Of a stretch of 64,000 nt of DNA, positions 10,276 to 22,376 are shown in pieces (position 1 is the stretch's first letter; each line of letters starts with the position of its first letter). This DNA comes from Arenicola marina (taxonomy: Eukaryota; Annelida; Polychaeta; Arenicolidae). A program made the position numbers and the translations under genes. Below the pieces are notes generated by a model, which searched no databases, was not told where the DNA came from, and worked only from the letters and a program-made list of their open reading frames with translations. The stretch spans positions 45,811,670 to 45,875,669 of the forward strand of contig OZ025248.1 of the NCBI GenBank assembly GCA_964019135.1, given 5' to 3'.

Positions 10276-11376
10276 CTTATAGGTTTTACATTCTAGAATC
10301 AAGACATCACACACAAAATACGGAACGGCGAACGGGCGCGCAGGGATATATAGCCGGCCACCAACTTCTGCTCCAGTGACCAAAATGCTTTTCTCCGGGT
10401 AGCCTACAGGCTTTCAGGATTTAAATTCAAGACAGAATGTACTTATTTGACATGCAGAAGAGGTTGGCAATACAAACAAGTACGGAATATATTGCTTTAA
10501 TCCCACAAGAAGCAACGTATTTTTACATAAACGAAATGAGAGGAAGGCGAGGCAGTTGAGACCCGCACTACGAATTGTGACCTACAATTAATACCCATAT
10601 TTCCAGTTTGAGTGATAGTGAGTTATTTAAACTGCAAAATGCAGCAAACATAGATAAATTTATAAGGAATCTTTACATTCGGAACCTCTTTTTCTGTTTT
10701 CCGACTGTCGATCGACGCAGTGTATTTGCATGGCGAGCCGGATGGGTCTCAGGTTTGACAGACTGTTTTCACACATGGTCCAATATTCGCAATGCAATCG
10801 ATTGTTGACGCGTTTCATCCTGATCATATGAATAAAGGTAAATAACGTTTTTTTCCACTACGACGACAAATATTGTATATTTCATCTCTGTCAATGTACA
10901 AGTTTATCGGTACAGAGTGTACTCAGCGGGATGCGAGGGGGGAGCTCTAGTTTGTAGAAATGCGCGACGCATTTTTCCCATCAATTTGCGCAGCGCAGCA
11001 CTGGCGAGCGAGTGTGAAATTGCATCGAGTAGGCGACAACAGAGATATAATGGAGCCCTAGCGGAGTGAGTCGAAGGCAGAGAGTGTGGCTTGACGTCAC
11101 CAACGATGACCTTCCGATGAACCAAAAATGTGTTCACATGAAAGAAACTGCGTCTTCGGAACAACTTGTCGGCCTAACACCTCTCATGAGTAGTGACAAT
11201 CGCATTTGACTAATAAATCTGAAACATAGATGCATTTAGAACAAAATGGTAGGCTGTCAATGTAACGCGGAATATTGCGGAAAACACGTGGATGGGTTTC
11301 TGTCGCGAACATGTGGGAAGGTACATACATATAATCGATGTTATCTGAAAGAGGAAAATCCAACTTTTTTAGCGTA
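10276..11376. other. Unique sequence between the LINE and the 22-bp array
   Basis: No gene is supported. A short plus frame from the ATG near 11246 (MVGCQCNAEYCGKHVDGFL...) stays open to a GTACAT donor-like site near 11321. It is cysteine-rich, but nothing else supports it. GGATATATAGCC near 10344 is TATA-like. Confidence 0.4.
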
Positions 11377-14300
11377 TCGTGTCACCTGGCGTGATAACGT
11401 GGGTCAGCTGGCGTGATAACGTGTGTCACCTGGCGTGATAACGTGGGTCAGCTGGCGTGATAACGTGGGTCAGCTGGCGTGATAACGTGGGTCAGCTGGC
11501 GTGATAACGTGGGTCAGCCGGCATGATAACGCGGGTCAGCTGACGTGATAACGTGGGTCAGCTGACGTGATAACGTGGGTCAGCTGACGTGATAACGTGG
11601 GTCACCTGGCGTGATAACGTGGGTCAGCTGGCGTGATAACGTGTGTCACCTGGCGTGATAACGTGGGTCAGCTGGCGTGATAACGTGGGTCAGCCGGCAT
11701 GATAACGCGGGTCAGCTGACGTGATAACGTGGGTCAGCTGACGTGATAACGTGGGTCAGCTGACGTGATAACGTGGGTCAGCTGACGTGATAACGTGGGT
11801 CAGCTGACGTGATAACGTGGGTCAACTGGCGTGATAACGTGGGTCAGCTGGCGTGCTAACGTGGGTCAGCTGACGTAATAACGTGGGTCAGCTGGCGTGA
11901 TAACGTGGGTCAGCTGGCGTGATAACGTGGGTCAGCCGGCATGATAACGCGGGTCAGCTGACGTGATAACGTGGGTCAGCTGACGTGATAACGTGGGTCA
12001 GCTGACGTGATAACGTGGGTCAGCTGGCGTGATAACGTGGGTCAGCTGACGTGATAAGGTGGGTCAGCTGGCGTGATAACGCGGGTCAGCTGACGTGATA
12101 ACGTGGGTCAGCTGACGTGATAACGTGGGTCAGCTGATGTGATAACGTGGGTCAGCTGGCGTGATAACGTGGGTCAACTGGCGTTATAACGAGGGTCAGC
12201 TGACGTGATAAGGTGGGTCAGCTGGCGTGATAACTTGGGTCAGCTGGCGTGATAACGTGGGTAAGCTGGCGTGATAACGTGATCAGCCGGCATGATAATG
12301 CGGGTCAGCTGGCGTGATAAGGTGGGTCAGCTGGCGCGATAACGTCGGTCAGCTGGCGTGATAACGTGATCAGCCAGCATGATAACGCGGGTCAGCTGGC
12401 GTGATAAGGTGGGTCAGCTGGCGTGATAACGTGGGTCAGCTGGCGTGATAACGTGGGTCAGCTGGCGTGATAACGTGGGTCAGCTGGCGTGATAATGTGG
12501 GTCAGCTGGCGTGATAACGTGGGTCAGCTGGCGTGATAACGTGGGTCGATCAGCTGGCGTGATAACGTGGTTCAGCCGGCATGATAACGCGGGTCAGCTG
12601 GCGTTATAACGTGGGTCAGCTGGCGTGATAACGTGGGTCAGCTGGCGGGATAACGTGGGTCAGCTGGCGTGATAACGTGGGTCAGCTGGCGTGATAACGT
12701 GGGTCAGCTGGCGTGATAACGTGGGTCGATCAGCTGGCGTGATAACGCGGGTCAGCTGGCGCGATAACGTCGGTCAGCTGGCGTGATAACGTGATCAGCC
12801 AGCATGATAACGCGGGTCAGCTGGCGTGATAAGGTGGGTCAGCTGGCGTGATAACGTGGGTCAGCTGGCGTGATAACGTGGTTCAGCCGGCATGATAACG
12901 TGGGTCAGCTGGCGTTATAACGTGGGTCAGCTGGCGTGATAACGTGGGTCAGCTGGCGGGATAACGTGGGTCAGCTGGCGTGATAACGTGGGTCAGCTGG
13001 CGTGATAACGTGGGTCAGCTGGCGTGATAACGTGGGTCGATCAGCTGGCGTGATAACGCGGGTCAGCTGGCGTTATAACGAGGGTCAGCTGGCGGGATAA
13101 CGTGGGTCAGCTGGCGTGATAACGTGATCAGCCGGCATGATAACGCAGGTTAGCTGACGTGATAAGGTGGGTCAGCTGGCGTGATAACGTCGGTCAGCTG
13201 GCGTGATGACGTGATCAGCCGGCATGATAACGCGGGTCAGCTGATGTGATAAGGTGGGTCAGCTGGCGTCATAACGTGGGTCAGCTGGCGTGATAACGTG
13301 GGTCAGCTGGCGTGATAATGTGGGTCAGCTGGCGTGATAACGTGAGTCAGCTGGCGTGATAACGTGGGTCGATCAGCTGGTGTGATAACTTGGGTCAGCT
13401 GGCGTTATAACGAGGGTCAGCTGGCGTTATAACGAGGGTCAGCTGGCGTTATGACGAGGGTCAGCTGGCGTGATTACGTGGGTCGATCAGCTGGCGTGAT
13501 AACGTGGTTCAGCCGGCATGATAACGCGGGTCAGCTGGCGGGATAACGTGGGACAGCTGGCGTAATAACGTAGGTCAGCTGGCGTGATAACGTGGGTCAG
13601 CTGGCGTGATAACGTGGGTCAGCTGGCGTGATAACGTGGGTCAGCTGGCGTGATAACGTGGGTCGATCGGCTGGCGTGATAACGCGGGTCAGCTGGCGTT
13701 ATAACGAGGGTCAGCTGGCGTTATAACGAGGGTCAGCTGGCGGGATAACGTGGGACAGCTGGCGTGATAACGTGGGTCAGCTGGCGTGATAACGTGGGTC
13801 AGCTGACGTAATAACGTGGGTCAGCTGGCGTGATAACGTGGGTCAGCTGACGTGATAACGTGGGTCAGCTGGCGTTATAACGAGCGTCACCTGGCGTGAT
13901 AACTTGGGTCAGCTGGCGTGATAACGTGGTTCAGCCGGCATGATAACGCGGGTCAGCTGGCGTCATAACGTGGGTCAGCTGGCGTGATAACGTGGGTCAG
14001 CTGGCGTGATAACGTGGGTCAGCTGGCGTGATAACGTGGGTCAGCTGGCGTTATAACGAGGGTCAGCTGGCGGGATAACGTGGGTCAGCTGGCGTGATAA
14101 CGTGATCAGCCGGCATGATAACGCGGGTCAGCTGACGTGATAAGGTGGGTCAGCTGGCGTGATAACGTCGGTCAGCTGGCGTGATAACGTGGGTCAGCTG
14201 GCGTGATAACGTGATCAGCCGGCATGATAACGCGGGTCAGCTGACGTGATAAGGTGGGTCAGCTGGCGTGATAACGTGGGTCAGTTGGCGTGATAACGTG

Positions 14301-16031
14301 GGTCAGCTGGCGTGATAATGTGGGTCAGCTGGCGTGATAACGTGAGTCAGCTGGCGTGATAACGTGGGTCGATCAGCTGGCGTGATAACTTAGGTCAGCT
14401 GGCGTTATAACGAGGGCCAGCTGGCGTTATAACGAGGGTCAGCTGGCGTTATGACGAGGGTCAGCTGGCGTGATTACGTGGGTCGATCAGCTGGCGTGAT
14501 AACGTGGTTCAGCCGGCATGATAACGCGGGTCAGCTGGCGTGATAACGTGGTTCAGCTGGCGTGATAACGTGGGTCAGCTGGCGTGATAACGTGGGTCAG
14601 CTGGCGTGATAATGTGGGTCAGCTGGCGTGATAACGTGAGTCAGCTGGCGTGATAACGTGGGTCGATCAGCTGGCGTGATAACTTAGGTCAGCTGGCGTT
14701 ATAACGAGGGCCAGCTGGCGTTATAACGAGGGTCAGCTGGCGTTATGACGAGGGTCAGCTGGCGTGATTACGTGGGTCGATCAGCTGGCGTGATAACGTG
14801 GTCCAGCCGGCATGATAACGCGGGTCAGCTGGCGTGATAACGTGGTTCAGCTGGCGTGATAACGTGGGTCAGCTGGCGTGATAACGTGGGTCAGCTGGCG
14901 TGATAACGTGGGTCGATCAGCTGGCGTGATAACGCGGGTCAGCTGGCGTTATAACGAGGGTCAGCTGGCGTTATAACGAGGGTCAGCTGGCGTGATAACG
15001 TGGGTCCATCAGCCGGCATGATAACGTGGGTCAGCTGGCGTGATAACGTGGGTCGATCAGCTGGCGTGATCACGCGGGTCAGCTGGCGTTATAACGAGGG
15101 TCAGCTGGCGTTATAACGTGAGTCAGCTGGCGTGATAACGTGGGTCAGCTGGCGTGATAACGTGGGTCGATCAGCTGGCGTGATAACGCGGGTCAGCTGG
15201 CGTCATAACGAGGGTCAGCTAGCGTGATAACGCGGGTCAGCTGGCGTAATAACGTGGGTCAGCTGGCGGGATAACGTGGGTCAGCTGGCGTTATAACGAG
15301 GGTCAGCTGGCGTTATAACGTGGGTCAGCTGGCGTTATAACGAAAGTCAGCTGGCGTTATAACGAGGGTCAGCTGGCGTGATAACGTGGTTCAGCTGGCG
15401 TGATAACGTGGTTCAGCCGGCATGATAACGAGGGTCAGCTGGCGTGATAACGCGGGTCAGCTGGCGTGATAACGTGGGTCGATCAGCTAGCGTGATAACG
15501 CGGGTCAGCTGGCGTCATAACGAGGGTCAGCTGGCGTGATAACGTGGGTCAGCTGGCGGGATAACGTGGGTCAGCTGGCGTTATAACGCGGGTCAGCTGG
15601 CGTTATAACGTGGGTCAGCTGGCGTTATAACGTGGGTCAGCTGGCGTTATAACGAGGGTCAGCTGGCGGGATAACGTAGGTCAGCTGGCGTGATAACTTG
15701 GGTCAGCTGGCGTGATAACGTGGTGCAGCTGGCGTGATAACGTGGGTCAGCTGGCGTAATAACGTCGGTCAGCGGGCGTGATAACGTGGGTCAGCTGGCG
15801 CGATAACGTGGCTCAGCTGGCGTGATAACGCGGGTCAGCTGGCGTGATAACGTGGGTCAGCTGGCGTGATAACGTGGGTCGATCAGGTGGCGTGATAACG
15901 TGGGTCAGCTGGCGTGATAACGTGGGTCAGCTGGCGTGATAACGTGGGTCAGCTGGCGTGATAACGTCGGTCAGCTGACGTGATAACGTGGGTCAGCTGG
16001 CGTAATAACGTGGGTCAGCTGACGTAATAAC
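11377..16031. repeat. 22-bp minisatellite, about 210 units (4.65 kb), rich in CAGCTG and TGATAA
   Basis: The basic unit is GGGTCAGCTGGCGTGATAAC plus GT. Common variants are CAGCTGACG, CAGCCGGCATG, GTTATAACGAG and a 4-bp-longer form with GGTCGATCAGC. Blocks of the same variant order recur (for example about 14270-14540 and 14570-14830), showing repeated segmental duplication. Most units carry the CAGCTG E-box and the GATA-type TGATAA three bases apart. No long frame survives because the period is not divisible by three. Confidence 0.97.
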
Positions 16032-16434
16032 GGCCAAACTATGGAATAATTTTAAACTGATCAAGATGACATGGAAAAGGTCAATGCATTCTTGCATATG
16101 GTGGGACCCAGAGTTACACACGCTTGTGGCTGACAAACCTGAATTACATTTTCCATCCAAAACAACTTAGTGTCGCATCGAATTCTAGTCACTAGATCGC
16201 AAAAACATATCTTGATATGGTATTTTTGGAGGAAATTGATTATATCACTCCTCAAATATAGAATGAAATACCCTATATCAAATAAGTGTATATTTCCCCC
16301 TCCCCAACTTCACCTTTTAATCTATACATTGTTCAAGACGATAACCTAACAACGTTGGTTTATACCTTTATGATGAACCCTAGTCATAACGCACTCATAA
16401 ATTTATTAACCAAGACTCGAGTAGGGCGGTTGGG
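16032..16434. other. Unique sequence beside the 22-bp array
   Basis: Nothing gene-like was seen: A+T-rich DNA with no exon signature, ending at the SINE target site. Confidence 0.5.
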
Positions 16435-16444
16435 TCTGTATATA

Positions 16445-16599
16445 TGCCGAAAATCATAACGGAAGAGCGGAGCCATGTCATGGGATCTTTATCTTGCGAT
16501 CACACAGATATGACCGCAGCGGGTTTCGAACCACCGATCCACATGTCGTTAATCTCTTAGGTCGCCAGAGCGCTTAACCCACTGAGCTATCGGGGCGGC
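16445..16599 (-). mobile_element. tRNA-derived SINE with 10-bp target-site duplication
   Basis: Read from 16599 on the minus strand, the head has a pol III A box (TAGCTCAGTGGG) and B box (GGTTCGAAACC), with tRNA-like spacing of about 50 nt. The acceptor stem does not pair, so it is not a functional tRNA. A tail of about 65 bp follows. TCTGTATATA flanks both ends (16435-16444 and 16600-16609), the expected target duplication. The same ten bases are the core of the neighbouring 24-bp repeat. Confidence 0.75.
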
Positions 16600-16645
16600 T
16601 CTGTATATAGTTGTATCTGCATATAGACCAAACATTGTAACAGAT

Positions 16646-18045
16646 AAACCGTTTGGAGTAGAGAGGTCATTGGCTCATGGAGGTTGTGTCTGTAAATAGA
16701 CCGAACCTTGCGTCTGTATATAGACCGAACCTTGTGTCTGTATATAGACCGAACCTTGTGTCTGTATATAGACCGAACCTTGTGTCTGTATATAGACCGA
16801 ACCTTGTGTCTGTATATAGACCAAACCTTGTGTCTGTATATAGACCAAACCTTGTGTCTGTATATAGGCCGAACCTTGTGTCTGTATATAGACCAAACCT
16901 TGTGTCTGTATATAGACCGAACCTTGTGTCTGTATATAGACCGAACCTTGTGTCTGTATATAGACCGAACCTTGTGTCTGTATATAGACCGAACCTTGTG
17001 TCTGTATATAGACCGAACCTTGTGTCTGTATATAGACCGAACCTTGTGTCTGTATATAGACCGAACCTTGTGTCTGTATATAGACCGAACCTTGTGTCTG
17101 TATATAGACCGAACCTTGTGTCTGTATATAAACCGAACCTTGCGTCTGTATATAGACCGAACCCTGTGTCTGTATATAGACCGAACCTTGTGTCTGTATA
17201 TAGACCGAACCTTGTGTCTGTATATAGACCGAACTTTGTGTCTGTATATATACCGAACCTTGTGTCTGTATATAGACCGAACCTTGTGTCTGTATATAGA
17301 CCGAACCTTGTGTCTGTATATAGACCGAACCTTGTGTCTGTATATAGACCGAACCTTGTGTCTGTATATAGGCCGAACCTTGTGTCTGTATATAGACCGA
17401 ACCTTGTGTCTGTATATATACCGAACCTTGTGTCTGTATATAGACCGAACCTTGCGTCTGTATATAGACCGAACCTTGCGTCTGTATATAGACCGAACTT
17501 TGTGTCTGTATATAGACCGAACCTTGCGTCTGTGAATAGACCGAACCTTGCGTCTGTATATAGACCGAACCTTGCGTCTGTATATAGACCGAACCTTGCG
17601 CCTGTATATAGACCGAACTTTGTGTCTGTATATAGACCGAACCTTGCGTCTGTAAATAGACCGAACCTTGCGTCTGTATATAGACCGAACCTTGCGTCTG
17701 TATATAGACCGAACCTTGCGTCTGTATATAGACCGAACTTTGTGTCTGTATATAGACCGAACCTTGTGTCAGACACAAACCGTTTGGAGTAGGGAGGTCA
17801 TTGGCTCATGGAGTTTATGTCTGTATATTGGCCGAACCTTGTGTCAGACACAAACCGTTTAGAGTAGGCAGGTCATTGGCTCATGGAGTTTATGTCTGTA
17901 TATAGACGGAACCTTGTGTCAGACACAAACCGTTTAGAGTAGGCAGGTCATTGGCTCATGGAGTTTATGTCTGTATATAGACGGAACCTTGTGTCAGACA
18001 CAAACCGTTTAGAGTAGGCAGGTCATTGGCTCATGGAGGTAGAAC
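16646..18045. repeat. 75-bp repeat family, five units, one of them expanded internally
   Basis: Units carry AAACCGTTTRGAGTAG, GGTCATTGGCTCATGGAG, TCTGTATATAGAC and the hairpin TTGTGTCAGACACAA. Four follow at 75-bp spacing from about 17766. The first unit, from 16646, is cut after its TCTGTA(A/T)ATAGACCGAACCTT segment by the 24-bp array, so the short array is an internal expansion of this longer unit. Confidence 0.85.
16681..17766. repeat. 24-bp minisatellite, about 45 units
   Basis: Units of TCTGTATATAGACCGAACCT plus TGTG. The period is divisible by three and stop-free, so frames of 275-371 codons appear on both strands; these are artefacts. Each unit holds the imperfect palindrome GTCTGTATATAGAC. 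GCG-type and TTTG-type variants cluster in the right third. Confidence 0.97.
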
Positions 18046-18133
18046 AGTAGGCCAGTGATCACGTGGGCCTTATATATGTCGAACTGAGGACTGAGGACGC
18101 CTAGTAGTCTATACCTTACGTTCGTGAGCAATT

Positions 18134-18277
18134 GATATTATTACGTGATCACTGGACATTATCAAGGAAAGTGTATAATACATATGTATATTATATAATA
18201 TTATAGATATTATTACGTGATCACTGGACATTATCAAGGAAAGTGTATAATACATATGTATATTATATAATATTATA
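18134..18277. repeat. 72-bp tandem duplication, two copies
   Basis: GATATTATTACGTGATCACT begins each copy (18134 and 18206). The copies are essentially identical and A+T-rich, each ending in a TATATTATATAATATTATA tract with strong self-complementarity. Probably a recent duplication. Confidence 0.92.
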
Positions 18278-19003
18278 GATATATTGTTACGTGAAGGACA
18301 CGCGCTGGATACGAGCCGAAAGATATGCACATTCCTAGCTCCACAGTCTGCAGAGCTTTATAAACTTACTTCTTTCATGCATAGTGTTAATTCTTATTTT
18401 TTTGGCGCCATATATTTGTATGATATAATACAGACCTGTTGAGGATGAAAAACGTTCGTACACACTTCACCCAACGGTATCGCTCAGCAAGTTCTGTCAA
18501 TAGACACTCCTTTGTGTGTCAACTGTATAATATTTAGTTGATAAATACAGCTGTGGTGTGCTGATCATGTATATTGTACGACGGTCGCTATATCCCAACT
18601 GGTCCTCAATTGCATAGTCACAAAATATGCTGGACATGCTTTTAGATTCCAGCTCCAAATTTTCATCGGGTAATGAATTTTTTTTAGCAAAGAGAGATTT
18701 CACAATTGGCGAAGATCTACTTCAGGTGGCTGCTTCACACAGTCATTGTCGCCTTCTGAATAGTGGAATAAAACCGCATCAACAGAAACATGAATTGCCT
18801 CAACAGCAGTTCCGTCCTGTTGCCAAGATTTGGGGTTGAGTAGCGAAGAATCGTTTGAGAAGGTTTTGTTCAATATTTGCGAAGGACTAGGCTATTTTCC
18901 GAGTCGGGTCTAGTATTATGTAAGCACCTTTAGCCCTATACTCCACCCCGGCAAGTGTAGCTTGTACGGCAGCTTTGGACGTGAAACTATCCTAAAAGAT
19001 ACT
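18278..19003. other. Unique sequence; no gene supported
   Basis: A 70-codon plus frame at 18627-18839 has no start context, splice sites or known motif. Confidence 0.45.
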
Positions 19004-19070
19004 GTTTCTTTGGTGGTAAAAGGATCTGGAAGAGCTTTGCCGCTTCCAGATCTTTTACTACCAACGAAAC
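19004..19070. ncRNA. Candidate miRNA-like hairpin (or tiny foldback)
   Basis: The 67-nt inverted repeat pairs GTTTCTTTGGTGGTAAAAGG... with ...TTTTACTACCAACGAAAC. The stem is about 28 bp with two mismatches and one bulge; the loop is about 10 nt (AGCTTTGCCG). Length, near-complete pairing and small loop fit a pre-miRNA, but a short foldback transposon would look the same. No known miRNA seed was recognised. Confidence 0.4.
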
Positions 19071-19815
19071 ATTAGTCGCAGCAGGTGGCCCCATATGTAT
19101 GTGCAAGGTATGCTATAGGTTAGCTATATATAGTCCAGACCAAAGGGAGCTTGTAGAAATTCGATTTAACGTGGCCGTACGTACTACAACCGTGTCTCAC
19201 GAACACAACTGACCGAGTGGGAAATACTAGTGTTTAGGTCTATAACCATGGTAAGTGCGCTGAAAGGATCGGCACATAGGCCTATATGAAGACTCCATCC
19301 GTTTATGTCGGCGTAATTAAGCGGCACGTCCATCGGTTATTTGATCGTGTATGCTTGATCTGTAGAACAAGACACGGGCCTGACAAGCGTGAAATGGACA
19401 ACGCCATCTTATTGTTCTAGTGTTCTACGTCACCACGGCCCGACGCCTTTCGGTTGGTTGGTTGGCTCGTTTCTATAGCCGCGGCCTCGCGCAGGCCGTG
19501 TGATGTCACAGGGACGTGGCAGTATTTGAAAAGCCTTCCCTCGTCTCCCACTGGGATATGGAGGGAAAGACCCACAGGTCGTCTCGTCGTGCATTCTTCC
19601 GCGAATACCACAAGCGTCTGCTGTGTAGTGTGTCTAGAAATGTGGCCCGCGAAGCATGTGCCTTATGGTTACCGCTGCCTCACATCTCGACCCCAGTGCT
19701 GAATTGACTCCCCGCGCCTGCCCTCCAACCGTTAAAGGCCTTGTCAAGTACAGGCGAGCTCCGTCCTTTGTCTACCACATGATGTCTCCGTGATGCAGAA
19801 GATAAGTTGATCAAG
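19071..19815. other. Unique sequence; no gene supported
   Basis: A plus frame at about 19516-19707 has protein-like composition but matches no family I know and overlaps frames open on both strands. CCATGGTAAGTG near 19244 could be a start codon followed by a donor; this is not enough to call a gene. Confidence 0.4.
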
Positions 19816-19971
19816 CAGGGGCGGGTCTAGGAATTTGGAAGGGGGGGGGGGGGGAATTGCCCTCTAAAAACTTGCGACCGGGGATGGGGGGTACTCGAAG
19901 AACCCGACATTTAAAGTGTATGTTCAAGTTCCCAAGGTTCCCCCCTAACCCACCCTGCAGATCCGTTCCTG
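19816..19971. mobile_element. Short element with CAGGGGCGGRTCTAGG ends, copy 1
   Basis: 156 bp starting CAGGGGCGGGTCTAGGAATT; the reverse complement of its right end starts CAGGAACGGATCTGCAGG. A G tract follows the left end. Same family as 24131-24542 and 26994-27120. The CAG start and G-rich ends recall hAT-type miniature elements, though no 8-bp duplication is seen. The most diverged of the three. Confidence 0.65.
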
Positions 19972-20740
19972 TTAAGGGTCAGTTCTCTTCAAGCATTTAG
20001 TCATTCCTTTTACACAAGTTTCGCGGCAGGAACCGTATCCGTCTCTTTCAGCACCACATATTTTCACCAACCGCTGTCACCTAATTGACACTTTAGCATT
20101 TATTATTTACTACTCCTCATGTTTTCTTTGATAAATGGAATATAAAAAAATGGAGTGATTAATTGCACTCTGTTCCCCTTGGAACATTAGGGAATGGTTC
20201 ACTTGTAGGTCAAGCACTGAAGTCAAAATTAGGGTTTAGATCGCTATAGGGGGCTCCAAAATACGGCTGCTATACGTTGTTGGACTTTTGGACACTGCAA
20301 TTGGCTATGCTTCAAAGGTATAGGGTTGTCCTGGTTTAATAATTGCAGGTCTTTTTTTACCACTTTGACATATTCGTTAGTCTCGTCGAACACCTTTTCA
20401 CTGCTATTGCAGTCGATATTTCACAATGTCCGATAAAATACAATCAAACCATTTATTAGCACGATTCCAAGTTGTGTAGATTAAAACATACAAATTCACA
20501 CGTACTAACACATCTGTAGGACTGTCCCGAATCGTGTGCTAACGGTTTAACCAGGTTAAATGCGTTATGTCTTATCGATTTCATTTTCGATATGGCCTAC
20601 ACATTAGGGATCAGCCTTGGTGCATCTCTTGCCCCACACAAGAGCAGGTTACCACAGACAACAGTCTAGATCCCGCACTGCTAGGGAGCTAGGGAAATGA
20701 CTTCACTCCACTGTTAAGCCACTTCATCGACTCGAAAACA
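19972..20740. other. Unique sequence; no gene seen
   Basis: No exon-like frame or repeat was recognised. Confidence 0.45.
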
Positions 20741-22376
20741 GAGGCCGACCATTATGGGCATAGAGAGAGAGGAGGCCGTCCATTATGGACAGAGAGGAGG
20801 CCGACCATTATGGACCTAGAGAGGAGGCCGACCATTATGGACAGAGAGGAGGCCGACCATTATGGACAGAGAGGAGGCCGACCATTATGGACAGAGAGGA
20901 GGCCGACCATTATGGACCTAGAGAGGAGGCCGACCATTATGGACATAGAGAGGAGGCCGGCCATTATGGATATAGCGAGGAGGCCGACCATTATGGACAT
21001 AGAGAGAGGAGGCCGACCATTATGGTCATAGAGAGGAGGCCGACCATTATGGGTAAGAGAGAGGAGGCCGACCATTATGGGCATAGAGAGAGAGGAGGCC
21101 GACCATTATGGACAGAGAGGAGGCCGACCATTATGGACAGAGAGGAGGCCGACCATTATGGACCTAGAGAGGAGGCCGACCATTATGGACGGAGAGGAGG
21201 CCGACCATTATGGACAGAGAGGAGGCCGACCATTATGGACCTAGAGAGGAGGCCGACCATTATGGACATAGAGAGGAGGCCGGCCATTATGGATATAGCG
21301 AGGAGGCCGACCATTATGGACATAGAGAGAGGAGGCCGACCATTATGGTCATAGAGAGGAGGCCGACCATTATGGGTAAGAGAGAGGAGGCCGACCATTA
21401 TGGACATAGAGAGAGGAGGCCGACCATTATGGGCATAGAGAGAGAGGAGGCCGACCATTATGGTCATAGAGAGGAGGCCGACCATTATGGGTAAGAGAGA
21501 GGAGGCCGACCATTATGGACATAAGGAGGAGGCCGACTACTATGGACATAGAGAGGAGGCCGACCATTATGGATATAGCGAGTAGGCCGACCATTATGGA
21601 CCTAGAGAGGAGGTCGACCATTATGGACATAGAGAGGAGGCCGACCATTATGGATATAGCGAGGAGGCCGACCATTATGGACATAGAGAGGAGGCCGACC
21701 ATTATGGATATAGCGAGGAGGCCGACCATTATGGACATAGAGAGGAGGCCGACCATTATGGATATAGCGAGGAGGCCGACCATTATGGACATAGAGAGGA
21801 GGTCGACCATTATGGACATAGAGAGGAGGCCGACCATTATGGATATAGCGAGGAGGCCGACCATTATGGACATAGAGAGGAGGCCGACCATTATGGATAT
21901 AGCGAGGAGGCCGACCATTATGGACATAGCGAGGAGGCCGACCATTATGGATATAGCGAGGAGGCCGACCATTATGGACATAGAGAGGAGGTCGACCATT
22001 ATGGACATAGAGAGGAGGCCGACCATTATGGATATAGCGAGGAGGCCGACCATTATGGACATAGAGAGGAGGCCGACCATTATGGACATAGAGAGGAGGC
22101 CGACCATTATGGATATAGCGAGGACGCCGACCATTATGGATATAGCGAGGAGGCCGACCATTATGGACATAGAGAGAGGAGGCCGACCATTATGGATATA
22201 GAGAGGAGGTCGACCATTATGGGTAAAAGAGAGGAGGCCGACCATTATGGGTAAGAGAGAGGAGGCCGACCATTATGGGTAAGAGAGAGGAGGCCGACCA
22301 TTATGGATATAGCGAGGAGGCCGACCATTATGGACATAGAGAGGCCGTCAATTATGGATACAGAGAGAAGGCCGAT
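20741..22376. repeat. 24/27-bp minisatellite, about 60 units, with higher-order structure
   Basis: Units of GAGGCCGACCATTATGGACA plus a variable linker (GAGAG, TAGAGAG, CTAGAGAG, TATAGCGAG, GTAAGAGAG). The ordered variant block at about 20745-21085 recurs at about 21085-21390. From about 21540 to 22150 a 54-bp dimer (CATAGAG / TATAGCG linkers) dominates. Period and composition leave frames open on both strands (up to 272 codons), judged artefacts. Confidence 0.96.

Noticed and set aside
16445-16599. Functional tRNA gene
   Set aside because: A and B boxes are good, but the acceptor stem does not pair, a tail follows and target duplications flank it: a SINE.
16667-17792. Overlapping 275-371 codon frames on both strands
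   Set aside because: All are the 24-bp repeat read in stop-free phases; they begin and end with the array and have no unique domain.
20785-22245. Long frames of RRPTIMDIE / SIMVGLLS type
   Set aside because: Products of the 24/27-bp array, open on both strands, with no flanking coding sequence.
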